Source: Clostridia bacterium (GTDB lineage Bacteria; Bacillota; Clostridia; Oscillospirales; Acutalibacteraceae). Taken from it: a stretch of DNA of 64,000 nucleotides. The translations under genes were made by a program, and so were the position numbers. Each line of letters begins with the position of its first letter. The stretch's first letter is position 1. This document shows positions 1 through 9,064 of this stretch, piece after piece. The notes beneath the pieces were generated by a model, which was given only the letters and a program-made list of their open reading frames with translations, did not search any database and was not told where the DNA came from. The stretch covers positions 1 through 64,000 of the forward strand of contig JAFUPA010000004.1 of the NCBI GenBank assembly GCA_017481575.1, in the 5' to 3' direction.

Positions 1-288
1 GCAAATATGCAGACAGTTCAGCACAGCAAGGATATGTTTATCGGTGCAGTAAGAAAGTTCCTTGATATGGATACAATCACAGCACCACTCATTCACGAGC
101 TCATTGACCACATTGAGGTTTATGAGGCAGAGGGCAAGGGTAAAAACAAGACACAGAGAGTTGTGATTCACTACAACTTTGTTGGCTATCTTGAAATACC
201 TGAAAATGACGAACCTTGCTTCACAGCAGACACCCGTCAGGGAGTAGCAATAGGTTATATTTCAAAACCCACAGAAAAGTCAGCATAA
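1..288 (+). CDS. Serine site-specific recombinase, C-terminal fragment (window edge)
   Basis: The reading frame is open to the window edge, so only the last ~95 residues of a larger protein are present. The fragment has the acidic/basic linker and the ending VVIHYNFVGYLEIP typical of the extreme C-terminus (DUF4368 region) of large serine recombinases from conjugative or mobilisable elements. These enzymes cut and rejoin DNA at attachment sites with an N-terminal serine, which lies outside the window. Such recombinases usually sit at one end of their element, so an element probably lies to the left, with its boundary between this stop codon and the neighbouring tRNA. The family call is good; the element itself is inference. 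Confidence 0.75.
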   Translation, partial: ANMQTVQHSKDMFIGAVRKFLDMDTITAPLIHELIDHIEVYEAEGKGKNKTQRVVIHYNFVGYLEIPENDEPCFTADTRQGVAIGYISKPTEKSA

Positions 289-289
289 C

Positions 290-318
290 AAAAAGTCGCA
301 CTCCGAAAGGAATGCGAC
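290..318. terminator. Hairpin after the recombinase gene
   Basis: A 10-bp stem with one mismatch (295-304 with 309-318) closes a GAAA loop. There is no strong T tract on the plus strand, but an A5 run precedes it, which gives T5 on the minus strand. It probably ends recombinase transcription or backs up the tRNA terminator. Confidence 0.5.
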
Positions 319-368
319 GATACATAAAATCAATTAAATTATATTATATACAAAACTCTATTTTAAGC

Positions 369-414
369 AAAAAAATTGAGTATTCACAGGTCAAATCCCT
401 TATGAATACTCAAT
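369..414 (-). terminator. Rho-independent terminator of tRNA-Pro
   Basis: A perfect 12-bp inverted repeat (375-386 with 403-414) is followed on the minus strand by a T6 run. It begins just after the CCA end of the tRNA, so it ends the tRNA transcript. Confidence 0.85.
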
Positions 415-415
415 A

Positions 416-491
416 TGGTCGGAGTGGCGGGATTTGAACCCACGGCCTCTTGGTCCCGAACCAAGCACGCTACCATCTGCGCTACACCCCG
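416..491 (-). tRNA. tRNA-Pro (anticodon CGG)
   Basis: On the minus strand the 76-nt sequence folds into a full cloverleaf: a 7-bp acceptor stem (CGGGGTG with CACTCCG, one G-U), an anticodon arm CTTGG-TTCGGGA-CCAAG giving anticodon CGG, a T arm containing GGTTCAAATCC, and an encoded CCA end. It decodes CCG proline codons. It lies beside a recombinase gene end, so it or its flank could be an integration site. Confidence 0.93.
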
Positions 492-619
492 TTGATTGCT
501 GGATAATTATATACTATATCTTTCATAAAATCAAGTCTTTTTTTGAAAAAGTTTTAATTAGTTATCATTCTTTACAAAAATACGGGTTTATTCTTGTTCA
601 TTTGTTTGTCCGTATTTAC

Positions 620-648
620 TTGAACTTTCTTTGGAAATACATTATAAT
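620..648 (+). promoter_or_regulatory. Sigma-A type promoter for the giant surface protein
   Basis: TTGAAC (620-625), a 17-bp spacer, then TATAAT (643-648), about 75 bp upstream of the start codon. This is a near-consensus housekeeping promoter. Confidence 0.7.
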
Positions 649-722
649 ATAATAGTCAAATTATAATTAGAGAAATTGTATGCTTTATCCATATATATTT
701 ACTGTAAAAGGAGGAGTATTTT

Positions 723-3700
723 ATGAAACGCAGATTGCTTTCTGTTATAGTTTCGTTACTTTTGGTTGTAGGTATGGTATATCCTGCCCTCACGGTCGTA
801 AACGCCGCCGTGTGGGATGGCTCGACTGCCATTCCGACCCTTTCGGGCGACGTTTACCAGATTGCCACGGCAGAAAACCTTGCTTGGTTTGCTAATGCCG
901 TTAACTCAGGTACAACTGCAATCAATGCTGTCCTCACGGCAGATATTGAGCTTAACGAAACGGGCGCAAAGGACAATCAGTGGACGCCTATCGGAACGGT
1001 TGACAATCCCTTTGAGGGTGTTTTTGACGGTGCAGGCTACACAATCAGCGGTCTTTACATAAATTCTACCGAAGATTACATCGGTCTTTTCGGCGTAATT
1101 AATGACACAGCAAATTCAGAAACAGTAAGCGTTACTCCTGAATATATTGTTCAGTCAAAAACTATCCGTGTTAAAAACCTTAAAGTGACGGATGCAGATG
1201 TCACAGGTGACCAGAATGTCGGCGGTATTGTCGGTTACAGTATCGGCGGCGGTATAAAGGACTGCTATTTCTCGGGCTCTGTTACAGGTACATACAACAG
1301 CGTCGGCGGAATCTTAGGCTGGGGAAGCTCAAAGACTGTGGTTGCACAGTGTCAGTCAACAGGCTCTGTTACGGGCAAGCAGCGTACGGGAGGTATTGTC
1401 GGCTATTGCAGCAGTAATACTGTTGTTTCAAAGTGTTACAGCGACATTTCAGTTACAGGTACAAAAAATGTCGGCGGTATTGTCGGCACACTTTCGGGCA
1501 GTAATCTTGTCGGTTGCTTCTTCCTCGGCTCGGTTACAGCTAACGATATCGCAGGCGGTATTGTCGGTTACTCGACTTTCAGCCTTATGCGTGGCGCTTA
1601 TGCTATCCCCACAATCACAAGTGAGGGTACACAGCTCGGCGGTGCGCTTGGTAAAATCTTCGGCGGCGAGTATACAAGCCTTTTCTACTGTTACGAAACA
1701 GCACTTTGCGACGGCCCTGTGGGAATTGCCAGAACAGTTGAAGAGATGCAGATCTCGGATTTTGTTAAAGAACTTAACAAAACGATGGTTTACTTCTGCT
1801 TTGACTACACAAACATAAATAACGGATATCCCGTTCTTGTATGGATGCTTGAAACTGACGTATGGACGGGTGAAATGGAAATTCCGTCACAGAATGCTTC
1901 GGGCGTTTATCTTATCTATGAGCCTGCGGAGCTTGCGTGGTTTGCAGGACTTGTAAACGGTACTGTACCGGGAATTGATGCTAACCCTGCCGCAAGTGCA
2001 GAAGTTAAGGCTGACCTCCTTTTCAATATTAATGTTTATGACGAATCCTTCGGCATTACTGAATGGACACCTATCGGCAACACCGACCATCCGTTCACAG
2101 GCTCATTTAAGGGCGGTGGATTTAACATTGCAGGTATTTATACTACAGCAACTGCGGGCGACTCGGGCAAAAACGTAGGTCTTTTTGGTTATGTAGGCTC
2201 AGGAGCAACAATCGACAATCTCCTCGTTATGGACGGTCTTATTATCGGTGTTGAAAATGTCGGTGGTATTGCGGGTTATGCAACGGGAGCACAAATCACA
2301 AATGCTGTCTGCGACAGCGAGGTGCGTGGCGACAAGGCTGTCGGTGGCGTTGTAGGTAACATTGCGGCATCAACAACACTTTCCGCTTGCGGTATGATAG
2401 GTTCAATCAACGGAACAAACGAGACGGGCGACAAGTCCTATCTCCAGAATGTTGGCGGTGTTGTTGGCTATAACAACCGTTCAACCGTCAACAAGAGCTT
2501 TTCTTATTCAGATATCACGGCAGCCGATGCAAGATATGTCGGCGGTGTTATCGGTAATAACGTAGGCGGAACGGTTAACAACTGTTACAGCACATCTACA
2601 ATCGTCGGCAGTTCAAACTGCGGTGGTATTGTCGGCTACAATAACAACGGAACTGTCGCAAAGTGCTATACCGCAGGTAAGGTAACAGCTTCTTCACTTG
2701 CAGGTATTGCTTTCGGTCAGACATCGGGTTCAAATGTTTCTGAATGTTATTACGATTCGTCTTATGTTACCATTTCAAATACAATTGCGGGTGCAACGGC
2801 AAAATCTACCGAAGAAATGTCCGGCACACGTGCAATCAGCGGTCTTGGTCTTTCCACAGGCGAGTGGAGATTCCTCAATGACGATACATATTTCTACTAT
2901 TATCCGCAGATTAACTCAATGGCATACTCCGCTTCAAGAACAATCCGAATGACATCTCTTGAAAGCGTAAGACGAGTTCAGCCGCAGTATGTTGCAAGAG
3001 TTGAAATCGATGGCAGAATTGATACTTATTACGAAACACTTGCTGATGCACTCACTTATGCGTCAACAACAGAGTCGACGGTATTGCCGACGGTTTACCT
3101 TGTTCGTGATGCCGAGCTTGCAGAAACTCTCGAGATTTCGGCTACAATTGGCATTTACGGTGAAAACGGTGCAGCTCTCAAAAGAGCTACAGATTTTACG
3201 GGAACAATGATTAACGTAACGGGCAACCTTACGCTTGGTTCATCCGTATACGGTGACGATACTTCGCCTGATTTCTACTTTGACGGTAATTTGGTCGAGG
3301 GAACAGAATCGGGTGTTACCGTGCAGAAGGATGCGACACTCAACGTCGAAAGCGGTATTGAATTCGGTAACTTCAAAACGGTTTCAGCGTCAACTGCTAC
3401 TGTAAGAGGTGCAGTAATCAAATCTGTCGGTGGTACAGTAAATGTCAAGGGCGGTATTTTTAACGGCAACATTTCAAAGACTGTCGGCGGTGCAATCTAC
3501 AGCGAAGAGGGTACAGTCAACATCACAGGCGGTACTTTCAAAAATAACGAAGCAACGCAGGGTGCGGCTGTTTACAACAATAACGGTGATTTAACCGTTA
3601 CGGGCGGTACTTTCACGGGCAACATCGCAAGCCTTAACGGCGGTGCATGTGCAACTTACGGACTTTACGGCAAAACAGTTATTTCGGATAATGCGACATT

Positions 3701-5660
3701 TGACGCTAACCAAGCTACAAACGGCGGTGCTTTGAGCACAAGCAATTACGGTGCTGTTGAAATCAACGGTGGCACATTTACCGCAAACGTGGCTTATGCT
3801 TCGGGCGGAGCTCTTTTTGTTGCCTCTGGCTCAAGCGCAGTTATGACTAGTGGCTATATTGCAGAGAATGTATCCAATCAATCACAGGGCGGAGCTGTCT
3901 ACAATGCAGGCACTTTCACAATGAAAGGTGAGGCGCAGATTGACTCAACAAACGATGTTTACCTTGTAAAGAATGTTTATATAACCATTGCGGAGCAGCT
4001 TGGCTGTTCAGGTTATGCGGCAACAATTACCCCTGAAGCCTACGGTGAGGGTCAGCAGGTTCTCGACGGTACGGCTCTCGGTACAAGTTATTCAAAATTC
4101 GGTCTCTCAAACTCAAACTGGTACATCCTTGCAAACGGCAAAATGACAAGCCTTGAATCAACAACCGTTGCAATTGTAAGTAAAGTAAATGCTTATTCTG
4201 TTCAGTTCATTTCACTTTACGATGCTTTTGAGTCCGTTGCAGAGGGCGAGGAAGCAATCATCACAGTTGTTGCGGATAATACAATAACAAAACCGATTAC
4301 GGTCAAGGGTGACGTTACTCTCACCTGTGACGACACGTCCTATGTTTCCATGCGTGGCGGCGCATTCCACGGCATTTTGTTTGATGTTCAGTCGGGTGCA
4401 AAGCTGAGACTTGGCGACACGGTTGAAAATGTTAATCAGCAGGCACAGGCTGACTATGCGGCAGGCACAGTTACCGAGGGTCAGATGATTATTGACGGCG
4501 GTTACGGACACACAGGTGTTGTCGGTGCGGCGGCAGTTAATGTTCAGTCGGGCGGCGAACTTCATCTTTATGATGATGCAATAATTCAGAATTTCAAAAA
4601 CACAACAACAAGTGTAATCACCGTTTCGGGTACAATGTATATGTACGGCGGTACAATCTGCAATAACATTTCAACCTACGGCGGTGCAGTTTATGTTAAG
4701 AGTGCGGGTAATGCGAGCCTTTCGGGCGGTGTAATTTACGGCAATACCTCTGAAAACGGTGGCAATGCAATCTATTCCGAAGGCAAGGTTACAAGAAATA
4801 TCCGTTCATACGATTACTACTATATCGAAACCGTCTACCAGACAGACGAAAACGGCGATTTCGTACTTGACGATAACGGCAATAAGGTTGTTGACTACAT
4901 CAAAGACCCTGTTTACTATTCAACTGTAAGCACAGATGTGTTCATTAAGCAAGGCGACGAGGTTTACCTTGCAAATAACCTTATGTATCTTGGTGAATCC
5001 ACAACGGATGTTTACCTCACCAACACAAGCAATGTCCCGACAGAAAATACTATGTCAATGAGCACGATGACTCTCGACTTTGCAGAGTATACTCTCGGTT
5101 CGGTAGTGCTGTCAGGCTCAACTGTTGCAACTCATTACACGGCATTTGAAACGGCAAGGTTTGGTTATTTTATCCAGAGTGACGGTACACTCGGACTCAA
5201 CAAGCTTGTTCCAAAGGCTGATTCAGGTCTTGCAATTGACAGAGAAAATGACTTTATCTCGGGATTTGACCTTGAGGATATGACTGTCGGTAATTATATT
5301 TCAAGCTTTGAAAACGATTCTTCATATCTTCGCTTTTATGATATGAACGGCAAGGTTTTGAGAAACACCTACGAGCTTACGACCTGCTGTTACATTCAGC
5401 TTCGTGACAGCAACGGAACAGTAATTGATACTGTAACGGTTGTCGTTTACGGTGATGTTAACTGCGACTATAGCATTGACGGTCAGGATTCTGTTCTGAT
5501 TTCGGCAATGGCAGACGGTATGCTTACAGCCGACAATACCGAGGGCGCAATGCTAGAGGCGGCAGATGTAAACTTCGACGGCGAAATCACTTCAATCGAT
5601 GCGGAACATACTGATATGAGCGGTCTGTTCTTGCAGACAATAGGTCAGAGCAAAGCGTAA
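723..5660 (+). CDS. Giant secreted GLUG-repeat surface protein with dockerin-like C-terminus
   Basis: A 1645-residue exported protein. Residues 1-29 form a signal peptide (basic start, hydrophobic core, VNAA end). Two blocks rich in GLUG-type motifs (GGIVGY, GGVVGN, GGVIGN) fill about residues 160-310 and 505-690; each is preceded by a similar module with an AWFA motif and TPIG...PF.G.F.G. Residues ~900-1090 carry right-handed beta-helix style repeats (GGAIYSEEGTVNITGGTF and variants). The last ~70 residues hold two calcium-loop-like segments, GDVNCDYSIDGQD and ADVNFDGEITSID, spaced as in a type I dockerin. It has a perfect ribosome site AAAGGAGG 8 bases before ATG. Likely a cell-surface or secreted adhesin-like protein that could dock to a cohesin. 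There is no LPXTG signal. Ligand unknown. Confidence 0.8.
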   Translation: MKRRLLSVIVSLLLVVGMVYPALTVVNAAVWDGSTAIPTLSGDVYQIATAENLAWFANAVNSGTTAINAVLTADIELNETGAKDNQWTPIGTVDNPFEGVFDGAGYTISGLYINSTEDYIGLFGVINDTANSETVSVTPEYIVQSKTIRVKNLKVTDADVTGDQNVGGIVGYSIGGGIKDCYFSGSVTGTYNSVGGILGWGSSKTVVAQCQSTGSVTGKQRTGGIVGYCSSNTVVSKCYSDISVTGTKNVGGIVGTLSGSNLVGCFFLGSVTANDIAGGIVGYSTFSLMRGAYAIPTITSEGTQLGGALGKIFGGEYTSLFYCYETALCDGPVGIARTVEEMQISDFVKELNKTMVYFCFDYTNINNGYPVLVWMLETDVWTGEMEIPSQNASGVYLIYEPAELAWFAGLVNGTVPGIDANPAASAEVKADLLFNINVYDESFGITEWTPIGNTDHPFTGSFKGGGFNIAGIYTTATAGDSGKNVGLFGYVGSGATIDNLLVMDGLIIGVENVGGIAGYATGAQITNAVCDSEVRGDKAVGGVVGNIAASTTLSACGMIGSINGTNETGDKSYLQNVGGVVGYNNRSTVNKSFSYSDITAADARYVGGVIGNNVGGTVNNCYSTSTIVGSSNCGGIVGYNNNGTVAKCYTAGKVTASSLAGIAFGQTSGSNVSECYYDSSYVTISNTIAGATAKSTEEMSGTRAISGLGLSTGEWRFLNDDTYFYYYPQINSMAYSASRTIRMTSLESVRRVQPQYVARVEIDGRIDTYYETLADALTYASTTESTVLPTVYLVRDAELAETLEISATIGIYGENGAALKRATDFTGTMINVTGNLTLGSSVYGDDTSPDFYFDGNLVEGTESGVTVQKDATLNVESGIEFGNFKTVSASTATVRGAVIKSVGGTVNVKGGIFNGNISKTVGGAIYSEEGTVNITGGTFKNNEATQGAAVYNNNGDLTVTGGTFTGNIASLNGGACATYGLYGKTVISDNATFDANQATNGGALSTSNYGAVEINGGTFTANVAYASGGALFVASGSSAVMTSGYIAENVSNQSQGGAVYNAGTFTMKGEAQIDSTNDVYLVKNVYITIAEQLGCSGYAATITPEAYGEGQQVLDGTALGTSYSKFGLSNSNWYILANGKMTSLESTTVAIVSKVNAYSVQFISLYDAFESVAEGEEAIITVVADNTITKPITVKGDVTLTCDDTSYVSMRGGAFHGILFDVQSGAKLRLGDTVENVNQQAQADYAAGTVTEGQMIIDGGYGHTGVVGAAAVNVQSGGELHLYDDAIIQNFKNTTTSVITVSGTMYMYGGTICNNISTYGGAVYVKSAGNASLSGGVIYGNTSENGGNAIYSEGKVTRNIRSYDYYYIETVYQTDENGDFVLDDNGNKVVDYIKDPVYYSTVSTDVFIKQGDEVYLANNLMYLGESTTDVYLTNTSNVPTENTMSMSTMTLDFAEYTLGSVVLSGSTVATHYTAFETARFGYFIQSDGTLGLNKLVPKADSGLAIDRENDFISGFDLEDMTVGNYISSFENDSSYLRFYDMNGKVLRNTYELTTCCYIQLRDSNGTVIDTVTVVVYGDVNCDYSIDGQDSVLISAMADGMLTADNTEGAMLEAADVNFDGEITSIDAEHTDMSGLFLQTIGQSKA

Positions 5661-5662
5661 AA

Positions 5663-5695
5663 ATCAGCCGTTCCGTTCAAAGCGGAGCGGCTGAT
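5663..5695. terminator. Hairpin between surface protein gene and thiN
   Basis: A 13-bp stem with one G-U closes a 7-base loop right after the surface-protein stop. It lacks a T tract on the plus strand (T5 occurs on the minus side), so plus-strand termination may be partial, with readthrough into thiN. Confidence 0.55.
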
Positions 5696-5717
5696 ATAAC
5701 TAAAAGGAAGAATTACA

Positions 5718-6326
5718 ATGGGAATTTGTTATATTGTAGCGGCAGGGAATATGTACGGAAGCTTTCCGCAACATCAAAAAGACGATTTGATTATTGCCGC
5801 AGATGCAGGCTATCTGCACCTTGAAAAAATCGGAACAGAGCCCGATATCCTGCTTGGTGATTTTGATTCCATGAAATTACCCGAAGATAAAGAAGTGTTG
5901 GTTTATCCCGTTATGAAAGACGATACCGACACAATGCTTGCGATTAAGCTCGGATTTGAAAAAGGCTATACAGAGTTTATCATTTTCGGCGGTCTCGGCG
6001 GCAAACGCACCGACCACACGGTTGCAAACTTGCAGTCTCTCGCTTACATTGCAGAGCACGGAGGTAAAGGAACTCTGATTGGTGATAATGAATTCTTTAC
6101 CGTTATAAAAGACAGTCAAATAACCCTTGACGAAAAGGTTAAAGGCTTTTCTGCTTTTGCTTACGGCGGTAAGGCAGAAGGCGTTTCAATCAAAGGCTCA
6201 CTTTATGATGTCGAAAATGCCGAGCTTACACCGTTCTTCCCTTTAGGTGTAAGCAACAAGCCGAACCCGGCAACGGTAGCAATAAGCGTCAAAAAGGGTT
6301 GTTTGCTTATAGTGTATAACATATAA
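5718..6326 (+). CDS. thiN: Thiamine diphosphokinase
   Basis: Transfers pyrophosphate from ATP to thiamine to make thiamine diphosphate, in the cytoplasm. The 202-residue length fits the family. Visible hallmarks are the AADAG segment near residue 30, the GDFDS motif near residue 50, and the D(T)DT run that binds Mg-ATP at about residue 74. The C-terminal half holds the thiamine-binding beta-sandwich. The ribosome site AAAAGGAAG sits 9 bases before ATG. No TPP riboswitch-like leader is visible; it is separated from the upstream gene only by a hairpin. It would salvage thiamine for TPP enzymes. Confidence 0.92.
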   Translation: MGICYIVAAGNMYGSFPQHQKDDLIIAADAGYLHLEKIGTEPDILLGDFDSMKLPEDKEVLVYPVMKDDTDTMLAIKLGFEKGYTEFIIFGGLGGKRTDHTVANLQSLAYIAEHGGKGTLIGDNEFFTVIKDSQITLDEKVKGFSAFAYGGKAEGVSIKGSLYDVENAELTPFFPLGVSNKPNPATVAISVKKGCLLIVYNI

Positions 6327-6366
6327 AAAATACGGGTTTACTTTTTGAAGCAAACCCGTATTTTTT
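6325..6366. terminator. Bidirectional terminator between thiN and prmA
   Basis: The perfect stem TACGGGTTT/AAACCCGTA (6331-6339, 6352-6360) is flanked by A6 on the left and T6 on the right, so it works for the convergent genes on both strands. Confidence 0.9.
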
Positions 6367-7291
6367 ATTTCTTTAATTTTGTCTCAAAACACACCCAACC
6401 ACAGCTCTCGTGTCTGCCGACCACTTCAAAGCCGTACTTTTCAAAAGCATCAAGAACATCCTGCTCTCTTGTGTCGATGATTCCCGAGGTGATGTAAATT
6501 CCGTCCTCCTTGAGGAATTTGCCGACGTTTTCGGTAAACATCACAATGATGTCGGCAACAATGTTTGCCACAACAACGTCATATTTGCCTGTGACCTTGT
6601 CTGTAAGGTTACCTTCAAGAACGGTGAACTTCGGCTCTGTGAAGCCGTTGATGTCGCCGTTTTCTTTTGCGGTTTTTACTGCAAGTGCGTCAATGTCAAC
6701 ACCGGTTGCACTCTTTGCACCGAGTAAAAGTCCCGCAATTCCGAGTATTCCGCTACCGCAACCGATGTCAAGAAGCTCAACGTCGGGGCTGATGTGCTTT
6801 TCAAGTGTTTCAAGGCAGAGACGTGTCGTGTCGTGACCGCCGCTACCGAAAGCAAGACCCGGCTCAATGCTTAAAACCGTTCTGCCGTCAGCGTTGTATT
6901 CGCCCTCCCACACGGGACGGATAAGCAGCTTTTCACCGACAGGCATCGGCTTGAAAAATTCTTTCCAATTGTTTTCCCAATCCTGGTTTCTGCAAACGGA
7001 AAGGTCGATTTCGTGTTCGATTTTTTCTGCGTTGTAACGCTCGGAGAGGAAAGCGACTGCCTCGGCAGGATTTTCCTCGGGGGAAATGTAAATATGAACC
7101 ACAGCCTTGTCTCTGTCTTTTTTTAGCAAATCCTCGTCAATAAGGTCGATGTGTGCAATCTCCCATGCCGCCTCTTCAAGGTCGCTGTAATCCTCAATAT
7201 AAATGCCGTAGGGGACGACCATCTGTGCAATGTCGCCTGCCTTGTCAACATCCTTTGCGCTTACGTTAATTTTAACTTCTGTCCAATCCAT
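6365..7291 (-). CDS. prmA: Ribosomal protein L11 methyltransferase
   Basis: An S-adenosylmethionine-dependent methyltransferase that modifies ribosomal protein L11. The 308-residue length fits PrmA. The N-terminal ~110 residues form the substrate-recognition region; the SAM-binding motif is LLDIGCGSGILGIAG at about residue 174, and a VVANIVADII motif follows at about 240. It is preceded by GSGGHDTTRLCLE, a signature of the family. It follows yhaM after 7 bases and has a GTGAGG ribosome site, so the two are co-transcribed. The methyltransferase domain is clear; the L11 target follows from family membership. Confidence 0.92.
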   Translation of the reverse strand: MDWTEVKINVSAKDVDKAGDIAQMVVPYGIYIEDYSDLEEAAWEIAHIDLIDEDLLKKDRDKAVVHIYISPEENPAEAVAFLSERYNAEKIEHEIDLSVCRNQDWENNWKEFFKPMPVGEKLLIRPVWEGEYNADGRTVLSIEPGLAFGSGGHDTTRLCLETLEKHISPDVELLDIGCGSGILGIAGLLLGAKSATGVDIDALAVKTAKENGDINGFTEPKFTVLEGNLTDKVTGKYDVVVANIVADIIVMFTENVGKFLKEDGIYITSGIIDTREQDVLDAFEKYGFEVVGRHESCGWVCFETKLKK

Positions 7292-7298
7292 AATTACC

Positions 7299-8270
7299 TC
7301 ACAACAAATCGGCTTTTGGTGAAACGTCTTTCAAGCCGTGGTTATATAATTTTCGGTTATCAAGTGCCCATTGACGTGGTGTGAAGCCACCTGCTTCGGT
7401 TTCGGACACAGCCTGCGAGATTTCGTAAATTCTTGCATCCATAAGGTCAAGCTGTGAAAGAATTTCAGCTTCAAGGAACATCGGTCTTACCGCCGCACCG
7501 AATTCAGGCTCGCCGTGGTGGGAGAGAACCATATGTTCAACAAGCATCAGCAGTTCCTTGTCAATGCCAAGCTCTTCACCGATTTTTTCAATGTTCATTG
7601 CACCCTTTACAAGGTGACCGATAAGCGTACCCTCTACCGTATAGCTTGAGACAACACCCGTTTCGCTGACGTCAAATTCCTGAATTTTTGCAACGTCGTG
7701 CAGGATAACGCCTGTGAAAAGAAGCTCTTTTTCAAGACTCGGATAAATCTCGCAAACAGCCTGTGCAAGCTTAAGAATTGAAAGCGTATGGTAAAGCAAA
7801 CCGCCTCTTATAGCGTGGTGGAGCTTGAAAGCCGCAGGCCAGTAAAGGAGCTTTTCTTTATTCTGTTCAAGTATTGTAAGAGTGAGTTTTTTTAGCTGTG
7901 CGTTTTCAAAACGGCTTACGGTGTCAAACATATAGTCATACATAGCCTCGCCGCTGTAATCAGCACTCGGAACAAAGTCCTCCATTCGCACGCCGTCTGC
8001 TTCCATTGCAGGACGCACACGTTCAACACGCAGCTGCAACGCATCGTTGAACATGGAAATTGTGCCACGCACCTTTATAAGAGTGTTGATTTTAATGTCT
8101 CCGTGAAGCTCCTCTTTGTAATCCCAGAGCTTTGCACCGATTTCGCCCGAGCTGTCTGTCAGCACAAGGTCAAGAAAGGGGACACCCTTAGCTGTCTTTT
8201 TAATTTCAAGGCTCTTAACAAGACAAAATCCCTCGACAGCACCGTTTTTGTTAATTTCCGTAAAATTCAA
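7299..8270 (-). CDS. yhaM: 3'-5' exoribonuclease YhaM family (OB fold plus HD domain)
   Basis: A 323-residue protein with an N-terminal OB-fold nucleic-acid-binding domain (about 10-95) and a C-terminal HD phosphohydrolase domain. HD residues visible are LYHTLSILKLA (~175), LHDVAKI (~203) and VLSHHGEPEFGA (~265). YhaM trims RNA or DNA 3' ends in Firmicutes. The start is a TTG with a GAGGGA ribosome site; no better in-frame ATG lies upstream. First gene of a two-gene operon with prmA. Confidence 0.9.
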   Translation of the reverse strand: MNFTEINKNGAVEGFCLVKSLEIKKTAKGVPFLDLVLTDSSGEIGAKLWDYKEELHGDIKINTLIKVRGTISMFNDALQLRVERVRPAMEADGVRMEDFVPSADYSGEAMYDYMFDTVSRFENAQLKKLTLTILEQNKEKLLYWPAAFKLHHAIRGGLLYHTLSILKLAQAVCEIYPSLEKELLFTGVILHDVAKIQEFDVSETGVVSSYTVEGTLIGHLVKGAMNIEKIGEELGIDKELLMLVEHMVLSHHGEPEFGAAVRPMFLEAEILSQLDLMDARIYEISQAVSETEAGGFTPRQWALDNRKLYNHGLKDVSPKADLL

Positions 8271-8342
8271 AACAAATCCCTCACAGTTACCAGAATATAA
8301 GATATTATATCACACATATAATGCAAATAAAAGAGATTTTTC

Positions 8343-8371
8343 TTGCAAATAACTTTGCTGTATGATAAAAT
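8343..8371 (+). promoter_or_regulatory. Promoter for the HD nucleotidase gene
   Basis: TTGCAA, 17-bp spacer, TAAAAT, 32 bases before the start codon at 8404. Confidence 0.5.
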
Positions 8372-8403
8372 TTTTCTATTAACAGTATAAAGAGGTTTTA
8401 ACT

Positions 8404-8994
8404 ATGGCAAAAAAGAAAAATCATTTTTTTGCGATGCTTTCAAGAATGAAATATATCAACCGCTGGGCGCTTATGCGTAACACTCATACCGAAAACATCA
8501 GCGAGCATTCGCTCGAGGTTGCAACGGTTGCTCACGCCTTGGCGGTCATTCATAACACACGCTTCGGCGGCAATGTCAATGCGGACAGAGCGGCTGTGCT
8601 CGGTGTTTTTCACGATGCACCCGAAATCATAACGGGAGATATGCCGACACCCGTCAAGTATTACAGCAAGCAGATAAAAGAAGCCTACGACCAGGTTGAG
8701 GATGATGCTTGCAATGCTCTGCTCGAGATGCTTCCCGAGGATTTGCGTCAGGAATACGCTCCTTATTTCAAAAAGCAGGATGCTGACCGTCAGCTCTGGA
8801 AGTTTGTAAAGGCGGCGGACAAAATCTGCGCCTACACAAAATGCCTTGAAGAGGCAAAGGCGGGTAACCACGACTTTGACAAGGCGGCAAAAACAAACCT
8901 TAAAAGCCTTGAAGAAATTGAGATGCCCGAGGTTAAGGCTTTTATGGACGATTTCCTCGCAAGCTACAGTCTTACACTTGATGAAATGAATTAA
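8404..8994 (+). CDS. 5'-deoxynucleotidase, YfbR-like HD domain protein
   Basis: A 196-residue HD-domain protein. Metal ligands of the family are visible in SEHSLEVATVAHALA (~34), VFHDAPEIITGDMPTPVK (~69) and KAADKICAY (~138). The FHDAPE...GDMPTPVK block is characteristic of YfbR, which removes phosphate from deoxyribonucleoside 5'-monophosphates and takes part in dNTP pool balance. Single gene with its own promoter. Confidence 0.88.
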   Translation: MAKKKNHFFAMLSRMKYINRWALMRNTHTENISEHSLEVATVAHALAVIHNTRFGGNVNADRAAVLGVFHDAPEIITGDMPTPVKYYSKQIKEAYDQVEDDACNALLEMLPEDLRQEYAPYFKKQDADRQLWKFVKAADKICAYTKCLEEAKAGNHDFDKAAKTNLKSLEEIEMPEVKAFMDDFLASYSLTLDEMN

Positions 8995-9002
8995 AAATCG
9001 GG

Positions 9003-9030
9003 TTGACTTTTGGGCAAAATGCTATATAAT
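9003..9030 (+). promoter_or_regulatory. Promoter of glnA
   Basis: TTGACT (9003-9008), 16-bp spacer, TATAAT (9025-9030). No GlnR-type palindrome (TGTNA-N7-TNACA) could be recognised around it. Confidence 0.7.
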
Positions 9031-9064
9031 CTAATTTATAAATTGACTAATGAGAGGTAATAAC

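Noticed and set aside
5660..5718. Possible TPP riboswitch before thiN
   Set aside because: Only 57 bases separate the genes and they hold a simple hairpin; no CUGAGA or ACCUGA-type conserved segments.
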